Shown here one piece after another: positions 1 through 11,900 of a stretch of 64,000 nucleotides of DNA. The notes below the pieces were generated by a model. The model worked only from the letters and a program-made list of their open reading frames with translations, was not told where the DNA came from and made no database searches. The translations under genes were made by a program, and so were the position numbers. This DNA comes from Whitmania pigra (lineage: Eukaryota > Annelida > Clitellata > Hirudinida > Haemopidae): the NCBI GenBank assembly GCA_021613335.1, contig JAJTWR010000044.1, positions 908,501 through 972,500 of the forward strand, written 5' to 3'. Position 1 is the first letter of the stretch, and each line of letters begins with the position of its first letter.

Positions 1-290
1 CAAGTATTCTAAATACAATTCATGAGCCAATTCTTCAAAGCATGCCCATTAAAAATAAACGTTAAAGCAAAGTTAAAAAGTTACTTAAACAAAAATAATC
101 TAAAACTACAATCAATAAAAAAAATCAGATGTAAATTGAACCAAATACTCCATTTTAAACCAAAATTTGAAAACATAAATTTTGCTCATAACATTCAATG
201 TTACAATAGAGACCATGATTATGCTGATAAATGTCAAGACATTGCCAATGATGAGCAAAATAGGCCCCAGGTCAGGAAGGATAGTACCAT
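1..290. other. 3' flank of GYS, no gene seen
   Basis: AT-rich sequence after the GYS stop codon. Short open frames here have no recognisable domain, and part of them overlaps the GYS last exon on the opposite strand. Presumably 3' UTR and intergenic sequence. Confidence 0.6.
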
Positions 291-3200
291 TCATTGATTG
301 GAAGATGGTGTCAACCTTCCATTTGAAGCTTCCACTTTGCTCAGTTCTTCCTTCTCCTCCTCACTGTCAGGTTCATCATCATCAAGAGAACATGGCAAAG
401 GGGAAGATGTTCTTGAAGTTGAAGGAGAAGTAGGCTGAGAGTGAGGCTTTGGCACTTTTCCAACACCAACCTAAGAGCAATTAGCAATGTGTTACTAATA
501 ATAAATAAATAGATTTACAACATTATTTTCAGTAACTCGCCTGTGTTGTTACATCATCAAAGAGTTCAGGATGGGTCTTGTGCAAGGCCAAATTCCTAGC
601 TTTGTAATAATACTGTAATGCAACGGGAAATTTATTGTCAAGAGAATTACGCAATAAACATTTTATAAACCTAATTCCATTATATTTAACAATATTAATA
701 TTTGATATTGTCATCACAAATGTGACTTTCAATTTTCATTTATTAATTTACCACTTAAAAATTAAAATTATTCATTATTACATTCAGCTAGTTTCAACCA
801 AAAGAATTTAAATGTTAATTAATTGAATTAGTAATATAAATAACTCTAAACTTAAATATAAATAACATCATGTAATGATAAGCTCTATCCTTAAATTACA
901 TCCTGTAAGAAAAGTAAACAAACAATTCCTAGGTTCTTCCAATCAAGAAGATCGCTCAGTCGTTCAGTACGATTTCTTTGAATGATTCTCTGCTTTCGTG
1001 TCAGATGAGAAAAATCAAACATGTACTGAAAAAGAAATTGTGAATTAAAATTTTTTTTATATAAATACAAATTATAACATGAAAACCTGGGCCAGTTGCT
1101 GAACAGATTCTTCAACACTTTTGAAATGTCTGTCAATGATGTAGATGCCATAAGACTGAGGATCCTGAATGTGTTGCTGCATAAAACAACCAAATCCAGA
1201 GAGGTTGGTTGTTATGCTTGGGATTCCCATGACTGTACATTCAGCTAAAATTCATAAAATTTATGAAGTTATTAGTAATTACAAATTTAATTTTAAATAA
1301 AAAAAGACATTTCATAAGCTGTAAACCATCATAAGAAATAGCCACGGGAGGTACAATTGTCCTTTGATATTTTTCTAAATACATATAATTAATAATAATA
1401 ATAGTAATTCATAACATAATTCATGAATAATTCATTTTTTATAATACAGCTCCAGTAAGTTAGGAAAGCTTGCAATGTCAATATTTAACATGTCTTATAA
1501 GTTTCAATAACTAAATTATAAGTCTTCCTTTTCCTCAAATGTCTTTAATATGAAAATAATTGCTATTATTCCACTAAGCTTTACTATTACAATATTTATT
1601 TTAGTATAAAAACAATCTGACCCATACCTCAATCAATTTTAAAATGCTGGTTATGTCCTGCAAACTATATGCTAAAATCCATTCAAGATAAATAACCCTT
1701 TGAATTCATCAAATTAAATATTTATGGGCAAAAGCTAATTTTATCCTCATATTGCATAATTGACATAAGCTAAATAAGTTATGAATCCCCTTGCTTAGAT
1801 TTATAATTTTACAGACATTCATTTTCCAAACAAATTGGAGACTGACCTGGAGTGTAGCCCCAAGGTTCATAGTAAGATGGAAACACCCCAAGATGGCAGC
1901 CTCTAACAAACTCCTCATAATCCATGCCAAAGAGAGGATTAGTAGAATTGAGAAACTCAGGATGAAATATGACCTTTAAAAAATATTTGCTAAATGCAAG
2001 AATACAAACCTCCTTAAATATTATATTATTGAATAATTTACTTTGACTCGGTCCTGGTGAGAATTAAAAAGTTGACACCTCCTAAAAGCACATAGAACGG
2101 GATCAATGTCATCGTCGACCACATTGTGTGTACAAATCGGTGGAAGATTGTGTCTCTGGAAAACAAAATTAATAAATAATTGTTTTAAATAGAATTGTTT
2201 TAAACTCATTTGAACTCACTTGTGCAGCATAAATACATCTCTTCAGCTTTACAAGATCTTCCTTCATTAACATATTTTCACTTTTTGGAAGCTCACCCCT
2301 GGAAACAATGGAAATTTAAATTCAAATTCATTATGGCAAGTTCCATAAGTATGTTAGCAAATGTTAACCTGAGGCAACTCTCAAAAATTCTTTGACCAAT
2401 CTCTTTCTGAAGTTCAGAGACTGTGTCCCTGAGTTGTTTTGCGATGGCCTGTCCCCTGAGAGATTCGACGTTGAAATTTGAAGCCTTTGTTGGAAAAATC
2501 AAGAAAGCCACAACCGTCACCTCGCTTCCTTCAACCTTTACAAAGTCGGCAAATGAAATTAAAGAATACAAACTAACAATAAAATAATTAATAACAAAAT
2601 GGCAAGCTTTAAGATTTCATAATAACACTATGTCATTTAAAGTAATTAAAAGATACCTTAAGCATGTAGTTGAGTCTAGCAAGTGCTTCGATAAAAACAT
2701 CGGCTCCTTTGTTGGAAAATTCGTATCGGCCAGCAATAAATAAATATAATGTCTTGTCCAGATCAAAGTCATAATGACTGAAATAAGTTCGATGTTTTAG
2801 CTTTAAAGGCCATCCAGGAGAACAAGTCAAATATTTCATACCCATGAAAATGTCCTCGAATAAAGTTATTGATTTTTTCTTTTGCCAAAGCATGTCTGTT
2901 CTGGAACTCATGCAGTGCAGCAAATTTCTGAACATTGAGCCCATTTGGAAGAATCATATCTAAATCATGTTAATGAGTCAATCAAATGGAAATCTATTTT
3001 TCTGATCAGTTAACAGGTAATATATTTAATTTATAGTGGAAAAGGTGTAGACAAATCCTAGCATTGTATTATCCATCGCTACAGCAATAAAACAGCCAAT
3101 TATCAAGCAATCATTTTGACAAACAGATACAAATTTATAAATTAAAAGCATACAGCTAATTTATTATCAACTAAAACTAAAAATACCTGGTTTTCTTTTC

Positions 3201-4440
3201 AAGAGATGTTCAGCTTCAAAACCAGTGATTTCAGAGACTGTAGTAAAAACATCAGCACAGTGAGCTGCTGCCCTCTCAATGCAGTACCTGTGATAGATTC
3301 CTCTATTTCCTGCCTCTTTATCTAAGTTGAACTGAAACAAGTGAAGCACTTGAAGCTAGCCCTATTATGCAATTGCTGGTAAGTAATCACTCAAGTAATG
3401 AAATGATTCCTCTATTCTTTCTAATTTAATATAAGAACAAAATAGATTCAATATAAAATATTGATTAACTTCAAAATCTGTTCCTACTCACACAAAAATA
3501 TAAATAAATAAAACCTAGTTTCCACCAACTTTGTCAAGGCAATTGTAAAGATCAGCACATCCTGCACTCAAATATCTTCCCAAAAGTGTAGCATGAGTTG
3601 TGAAGATTGTTGATATGCCAAGATGTCTTGTGTGGCAGATGAAAAGTCCTACACCAGCCATCCATTCATGGAAGTGAGCCACTATATAAGGCTCGTTGTT
3701 CAAATTCTCACGAAACTGTACGTGCAAAATATCATTTGGTTACAAAAATCATAACATCAATCTAATTATAACCGATTTGAACATCAGAAAACCTTTGCCA
3801 ATAGCCAAACAGTCAAAAATCCAAATATGACAGCATCGTTCGATTCCCGATCTTGCCAAGGTATTCCAATGTGTGAACTTTCCCAAAGTTCATTCTTCCA
3901 TTCGTTTAACTTGCATGCTCCTGATCCAATATCAAAGAGGATAACATTGGGGCATCCATCAATGAGCCACCTCCCAAAGACAACCTGAATCAACATTCAA
4001 CATTTGTCATTTTGGAAATACCTTAAGCATTTGTAAATATACCTTCATCCCATGGTTCCTCATATGTTGAAGAGTCTTCATTAAAGCCTCATTATGTGTT
4101 GGCTCACAAACTTCCACTTCCATTCTAACAAACTGTTCGACATACGGTCCAACCATATAATACTGTTCTCCCAACTCATCGACAGTAACAGCAGCCTTCG
4201 TTCTCAGGACAGTGTAAATTCCTCCAACTGACAAAATTTCAGAAATTAATAAGCGTTTGCTCGAGTTTTAAAACAATTTCGCAAACCTTTATTGGCCACT
4301 TCCCATGCGATCTCAAAATACCACTGATTCTTCCGAGAAGCTCTCAGACCGCCGTCATAAAATAAGTCATCCAAATCCACATCCAAGTCCTTCAGACTCT
4401 TAACAAATGATCCTCTGCGAGCCCGCATCATAGAAGACAT
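291..4440 (-). CDS. GYS1: Glycogen synthase (GT3 family), 15 exons, complete
   Basis: Cytosolic enzyme that extends glycogen from UDP-glucose. Coding exons in transcript order: 4287-4440, 4043-4227, 3793-3984, 3530-3715, 3187-3331, 2842-2959, 2657-2777, 2369-2535, 2220-2298, 2042-2155, 1847-1973, 1087-1244, 924-1025, 541-612, 291-470. They join to 2100 bp, 699 aa, close to animal GYS (about 700-740). Seen: N-terminal VGGIYTVL, the [11 protein letters not shown] and [10 protein letters not shown] blocks, the catalytic EPWGYTPAE motif, and the arginine-rich regulatory helix [13 protein letters not shown] that binds glucose-6-phosphate in the family. The N-terminus has RRGS (site-2-like); the C-terminal exon has a Ser/Thr-Pro stretch followed by an acidic run, as in the GSK3/CK2-regulated tail. 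Start is the only ATG in this exon's frame ahead of the conserved region. Intron 14 appears to use a GC donor (CAG|GCGAGT). Confidence 0.96.
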
Positions 4441-5924
4441 TTTTATTATCAAACTTTGCTAGGATTATCCTTTTCGAGGTAGATTCAGCTGGTTCGGGAG
4501 CTGCGGCGGAATGGAAATATCATCTAAAGACTATACGAAAATTTAAGGAGGGTTTTATATTCGTTCGAAGCAATGAAAACCTCCGGTCTGCATTCCTTCC
4601 CAACGACCTCTCAATAGGATAAACGAGCCGAACTAGCACTGCGTGGAGAGGTCAGAGGAGAATTTTATACAACTTAAAGGTTAAGGTCAACAAAATGGTA
4701 TAATATTTCATTTTAATAAGTAGCTCATTTTTGTCAATCATGAGTACGGCACGTGCGTAACAAAGCCAATAGATGTTTTATTCGCAAAGCACATTTAATG
4801 TTTTCAGCTAATCTTTTTAAATTATGCTTCCACACAACGCATCACTGACGATAACCTTGATGCTGTTACCGAAGTGTGGAACAGGTGTAGTATAGAATAT
4901 CTTCTACTACAGCATTCTATTCTATGCATTTAAATGAATTAGACAAATAATAAATCTATATTTGGATCTCAGAAGCTTAAGAATATGAAATTGCTAAATT
5001 AGTCTTGCAACCTTTTGAAAATTGTGATGAGTGAAATTCGGAATTATTGAGGTAATCATGACTAAATTAAATAATGATTAAGGATGAAATTCTGAAATGA
5101 TTGAACTTACTAAGAATCATTTTAAAGTATTCTTTAAAAACATAAGTTAATAAATCAACTAAATGGTTTGTACCAGAAACATCCAAGTTATATCAAGTGT
5201 TTATCAATTGATACTACCTTTAAAATTCAAATCCTCTGAATTTGTATATGTTTATGAGAAATCCTTATGTTTACTAGTTTAGGCTAATAATGACAGGATG
5301 TGGTTGAAAGATTGTCTTAGACTGATCTTTACGAAAACTATATGGTTGCATTATTGATATATTTTAAGAAACAATTTTTGTTGTTGCATTCTGATACAAT
5401 TAAAAAAAGGTTAAGTGATCATAATTACTACAATATAATGCAAATCAAAATCTCAAAAAACCTCTTAAAATCATCAGGAATATTTGATAAGAATATGAGT
5501 CGCCCAACTCGATGCTGATATCATCTTGCCCGCCAAAATTTTTTTTACTTGTTTGGGTGGACTCAGAACCTCAGGTTAGGTGATAGAGTGTCCCAATTAA
5601 GCTCTATAAGTCTACGGAGAAGTCATTGATAATGCTATAGGAATGACACTATAAATTGTTGCCGATGAGTGATTTTTTCGTGGGAGTGTGACTACACGCA
5701 TTTCGTATGAAGTGGAGTCTTGAAGCCAAGTCTTAATTTGATGCCAAGATCTGTTTTAAGTCGGGAATAACAACTCGTTTTATATATTAACTTTTTTTAG
5801 AAATAAGTTTTAAAATTATTTGTATTGGTGTTTATTTTGGAACGTTTAGCATCATCTGAGCTTGAAAATGTCTTTTTTTTCTCTAAAATTTTGCTTTGAC
5901 CATTTTAGATTTTTCTGATCTGGA
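4441..5924. promoter_or_regulatory. Divergent intergenic region, GYS / RBL1
   Basis: About 1.5 kb between the start codons of GYS (-) and RBL1 (+). It should hold both 5' UTRs and promoters because the genes are transcribed away from each other. No TATA box, CpG-rich core or other motif could be assigned by eye. The stretch 5490-5760 looks less AT-rich than its surroundings but has no coding signal that I can defend. Confidence 0.45.
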
Positions 5925-8900
5925 ATGAAAATGGTAATGTTTTGCGTACAATTAAACAGCTCCTTGAATCTCTAGAAAGTTCTCATGTTTTACTTAGTTA
6001 CTTATTGCAATGTTTCAGGCTCATGGAGATTCCTTGCAAGATGTGATTGGAGAGCTTTGTACTCAACTAAGTCTTAATGAGCTCAGTGATCAGGTTTTTT
6101 CGTACATGCAAGATTTGGAGGAGGTTTCTCATTCCCAGCCTTTGGTGGGTTTGGAAACACATGTGGAGTTTTTTTGGAATTCATTGAGGGTTTTTTCTTT
6201 TAAGGAATTGAATGAGTTGATTGCTTGCACCATTTATGTTTCTATGATAGAAGCTAGGTTGGTAATGTGGTTTACTTTTATGACCTTCATGGATATTCAT
6301 ATGAATTATTTACTTGCCTAGGTTTGTTTATGGATCGTTAGAGTCCCAATTGCTAAATTCTGGACTAATGCCCAACACAGTAACTAATTTGCTGAAGGTG
6401 ACCAATGTCAGGTGGAGCACATTGGTGAAGTTATTTGGCTCAACTCCTAAAGTAATAATTGTTTATTTGTTAGGGCCAGTGAATTCCTTAAAAGGATGAG
6501 AAGTTTGCAAGACAAGCTTCTAATGAGCAATGCAGTTGGTCAGCATTTGACTCTTGTCCAGCACAAATTTCTTGTTTCCTGTCCTCTTTACAGGAAATTA
6601 GAAAAGTACATTGATTTTTAAACTTTTTTAAAAGTATTTTTAACTTTGGCATTTTGTTGTCTAGAATGTGTTCAGATATATTTGTGAACAGCTGCACTCA
6701 AGGTTCTAGGTAAAAACCTTAAATTTTTGTCAAATTGTCAGTATAATATTTTGCAGTAAAACAAATATAGCTTAGAAGGACAAGACCTAATGGAGAAGGC
6801 TTTGTGTTGGCTGATTTACATCACTATAAAATGTTGGTATTGTGTGATGTGATTCTTATTTTTCCATGCTGTGACACTGGGCTGTTTACAGCTAGCATAC
6901 AGCAACAGGAGGGAAGTTTGAAGTTGGCTGAATCATTTCACCTTCTCTTGTGCTGTGTTGAGCACGTTATTTGGATGGTTTTGCCTCTGAAGTTGCACTC
7001 ACCATTTGGTTGGTGACCATTTATCAAAGTTAATTACAAATCTTTGCATGCTCTTATTTAATTATTTAAAATCATCAGATTCTTTGAAACAAGCAACTTC
7101 AGAAGAAGTTTCTATCTTGAATGAATTGTGTAAAAGATATGGGGCTAATCTGGATGAGGCATGAATATTTGGGGATTATTTGATAACATTATGTTATTTT
7201 GTGTGCTGGTACAGGATCACACAATGCATTATACATAATTTTGCAAAAATTAATTGCCATTATGGTGTCCTAATTAGCACAATTTTTCAGGTTAAATGTA
7301 TGAAATCAAATTATTTTGATGTGGAGGTTCAAAACTTGCCTCTTTTGGATGGAAGAATTGATGTGAGCTTGTTATTTAAGTGGTTGCATTTATTAAAAAA
7401 TGTGGATTGATTTAAAAATAATGGAAAGGTGTCACAACTTGTGGGCAATTATTCTATTTTCCACAAGCAATTGGGAGACATTGATGAATTGGATTTCCTC
7501 CGAGATGAATTCTATCTCAGCACTCACCGGTTAGGAAATTTGTGACGGTTGATAATGTTTATCCTACTGATTATTTTATATACATAGGTATTGCAAGCCA
7601 AATAAGTTTTAAAGTTTACATGTTTACCATGTGTGGCATGTCTATAGTTAAACATCTTTATAGTCATAATCATCTTGGCATGAAATGGATTTTAACAAAA
7701 TCACTCTGATTAAATCCTTGTGCTTGTGACAAAATTGGGTATGACTTAAGACTAACATTGTTGATGATAAAGACTACAAAAAATTGAACCAAAATGCAGC
7801 AAAGCTTATAAATATAAATGTCTGCATGAAATTCACAAATAAAATAATTCGATTCAATTACTTCTGCGCATAAGTAATGTCTGTTTCACCGGCGGGAGAC
7901 GATCCAACAAAAGTTGGCTCGGTTTTACCTACTTTGAGAATACAGCTCTTTGCAGTGTAAATAGCTTGTGTCATCTTCATTCTTGCTTGTATATGCCATA
8001 GGTCATTGGTCGCCTAAGACACTGAGAATTTAATATTTTTTCGATATATTTTTAGAAATATTTTCAGAAAGGTTATTATCAATGTCAGGAAGGCTGAGAA
8101 TTGCTGCCATAAGTTTTTTCCTTTTCTTTTCTTTGGTGACCTTTTCATATCTTGTGAATCGATTAGCAATTTTTTCTAAGGGGAGGATGTCAGTGCGGCA
8201 ATTGCACCTCATTGATTTGAAATGTTTGGTTATGGTCAACAAAACAAGCAGGTTTGCACTTTTGCACTAAACTTGTTCTCCATGGAACCTGTGTTTCTGG
8301 CTAAACAGGGTTTTGTTCCTCATCTTGATAGAGCTTAACAAATGTTGAATGTAAGAATAAAGTTTATTATTGAAGCATAACAACCCAACAAGTCAACTCT
8401 TGTCAAAACATCTTTTTATGCTTGAGCATGCTATCCCTGTTTTGACTCAGTCTCATGTTATATCATGATTGGTCAGCAAGTCATGTCATGTCACAAAAAA
8501 TCGTGTTTCCCTGAAAATAAGATGGGGGGCTTAATTACATATTACTTGTATTAATTTTTTTTAGAGAGATTTATTAAACAAAAATATTCAAATACTAACA
8601 CATGGTTACAAAAATAAACAGCTTAATTACGTAGATAGTCATACTTTTGTAAAAAAAAGGTCAACCCGAAGGGATGTACTCCCTCTGATGGGCTGCCTGT
8701 TCCAACGACAAAAAAAAGCCATGTGAGATGATTTTACTTAGTCAGGATATATGATTTGTAAGTACATTTAAAAATATATATGGATTTAGAGGAAGCAATG
8801 GTGACAGGAATCGAAGAAAATATGCAATTGCCAGAGCACTTCAATGAAAATTTTTTGAGCATGGTTCGAGAAACTTCGGGTCTATAGTTGTTGACGGAAC

Positions 8901-11900
8901 GCAAACAATATGAGTGAATATCTGAGGAACATTTAAAAAAGTTATTGAATGAATGAGGCAATAGATTGTTTGCATAATTATACATAAAGATAGCAATCAG
9001 AAAGTCATTTATTTGGTAAATGTTTAAAATTGAATTTTCTTAGAAGATTGGCTTTGAAGATGACAAAGAAGGAATATTAAAGAGGATACGAAGAGAGCGT
9101 TATAGATAGTGAAGGCATTTTAGTCTTGTGGTATTATTTGAAGCCCAAACGATGTTGCCAGGGCCGCCGAGAGCCAACAAGGGCCCCAGGGCAGGATATC
9201 ATTGCGGGTCCCTTGTCAAAATACAGTCAAGTCGGTTGAAGTCAAGTTTCGGATACAGTCAAGCTAATCACTTGTAAACCATATGTAGCTTTAGCTATTT
9301 TCACTATTTTCGATTATAGTAAATATTCAGTTATAGTCAACAGCCTACAGTTTTGGACTTGACTATATCCAGAATTGACCGTATTTAGAAATTTGTCTAT
9401 AATAAAACCTGTAAATCGAGGTAAATGTTATATTCAAGGTTCAATGTTCGTGTATACATGGTGCCAAATTAAAATATAGAAATGACTTTTGCAAAGGTAT
9501 ACGCTGTTAGTCATCTAATTTGAATTTATTTGTTTTACAGTTAATCAAAATGAAAGTAGTAATTTTTGGTGTTCAAACACGCAGCGAGGCGCTTTAAATT
9601 ACCCAACTCTAATCATCGGTGAACCTATCAGTTTTTCATCTCATCATAAGTGTATCTGCTACGACCGTTACACCATCCATCCTCAGTCAAAGATAAGAAA
9701 CGTAGCCACATGCAACGATATCCATTTTCAAAGCTTCCGATAAAATCAAAACAACTTGGGCGAAATTAGAAGATTTATGAGTAATGGAGTACGAAAAAGG
9801 CGATTATAAATCAACCAACCCAGTTAAAAATACAACAACTATTTTAAAATATAGGCCTTTGAATAGTGTACATAAAAGAATTTTCTTATATACCGGAGCT
9901 TTTAAATTTGGCACGTCCACTTTTCCAGCGTTTCATTTCTTATCGATGGACCACTCAGCCAAGGGAATAATGAATGTTTTAGCTTCTTACAAATAGAACT
10001 CATCATGGAAGTCGATAAATGGCCTGTGTTTTCTTCTTTTGTCACAGATTATTGTTTGGCCTCAATAATTGCATTAATGAGGATTTTCAATGACATGTCA
10101 GTAACTGACTACATACAACACGATTCACGATTTGTCTTCCTGGAAAAGGAGATAAGATATGTTCATGTGCTACAGTTGTGCTGCACACATTATGTAAAGA
10201 TGGTACTTAGGGATGTGAATAAACACACCAAGTCCAAGAGCACGAAAGATCTTTATACTTCTGCTGTGTGCAATATTCTTGACTCACCTTCCTTTGAAGA
10301 AGCTGATAGGAAGGTGAATGCCTTCTTACATGTCTTGCTGAAAGACTTTGTTACAGATCTGGCTTCCCATCTTCAAATTATTTTTAATGGGCCTCCACAA
10401 CAATATGACGAAGTTGAACCGGAAAATTGAATTAGATCAAATAGAAGAAGGGCCTAATTATAAGCAGAGTCCCTTTTATCGTAAGGCGAAGAGCATCAGG
10501 TTAGTAGCCGATGAAAATGTTTTCAAAAATATTCCTTTTGCTAAAGTCTTCTTAAAGAAGCATCTTTCTATTCTTCCTTTATGGAGCTGTTTTCCTTCTC
10601 CAAGGAAAGCACGCATTTCTAACAGCCTGGTTGAAAATGTGTTTAGGTGAAACATCAGTTATTAGAAAATAAAACACATTTGTAGCTAGGCGTGTTTGTC
10701 GATCATTTCAAAGATGAGGTTGAGGCTCGATTTTTAGAAAATAAAATGAATTTACCCAAAACATATTGCCGGGGGAGAAAAAACCCTAGTGCTAAATGGG
10801 AACGAAGGAAGGAGAAGAGTTCTTCTTATTTCAATAAATTAAATAATTTGAAAGTTGTGAACGAACACCTTAAATTGGATTTAACAAAGGGGCTCCAACT
10901 CAAATCGACAATCTTGAGCAATTCTCTTGTTTTTGACCCTAACTATTATAGGGGAAATCATTTTAATTCTGTGATTCTGGCAAGATCTTCCGACAATATT
11001 CGATTCTTAGAAGATTTCAGGACTCTTTTTGATGAGGACTGGTTATCTAATCTGGTTATTGATTATATTTGCCTTGATATCCTGAAGTCTCCTGACGTTA
11101 CCTACATACGTGTAATGGTCAGCCACCATGCCATACGAAATGGCAAATTCGAAGTAAGTTATTTTACTTCTAGAGCCATGTGCAGGTATGTAGTTTTTCC
11201 GCTTCTTATAAACAATGAGACTCATTTCTCATGCCATGTTGTAGACTAGGTCAACAAGGAAATATATTTTTACGACCCATTGGGTAAACAAATATTTCCG
11301 AGCATTTCAACTTTTTGAAATTTCTTTTTTTGATAAAGATGCATTGGAATATTGTTGATGAATGGACAAAATACAACTATGTCAATAAAAACTTCTTTAA
11401 ACAAATTGACGGCTACAACTGTGGCATTTTCTTGCTGGAGCACATTGCCGCTTTAGGCAGCAGTGATGATCCTCTTAATCCTTTCGATCCCAAAGAACGC
11501 AGGCAGAATTTTCAAAATGTTATCCTCATTTCATCGGACAGCATAGCTGAATGTTGTCTTTACTGCGGAGGACACAGGGAACCTAAGTGGGTGCGATGTC
11601 ATACATGCCAGAGATGGATCCATGAGCATTGCATCATGAAAAATGGAGTTAAATGTACAACCATTAACGTTGTTTGTTGTTTTTGTAGTGAATTCTTTAA
11701 ATCCTTTAAATAACTTTCTTCTCAGTAAGCATGTCTTATCAGACTTGGCTTTCATACATCTTTGGTGTTGCTTGTCTCCATTACTTAGGAATTAGGACGG
11801 CGTTCGCGTCCTGAGGTTATTCCAGTTTTGCGACAGTATAACATTACATGTTACGTTTGAATCTTCGTTGCTGCTTTTCAAATAAATGAACAATAAAATT

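Noticed and set aside
6412..6500. Apparent frameshift in the RBL1 N-terminal region
   Set aside because: Splicing at 6411 (CAG|GTGGAG) to 6474 gives a gap-free alignment with p107, so this is a 62-bp intron.
7141..7170. Apparent in-frame TGA in RBL1 suggesting a pseudogene
   Set aside because: A GC-AG intron placed here keeps phase and restores family alignment; all 26 exons then join to a multiple of three.
8500..8560. TTTCCCTGAAAATAAGATGGGGG-like motif as a known short transposon
   Set aside because: Resembles a motif common in invertebrate repeats, but no second end or duplication was found.
9784..9996. 70-codon open frame at the left end of the foldback-like element
   Set aside because: Largely encoded by the inverted repeat itself and lacks any domain.
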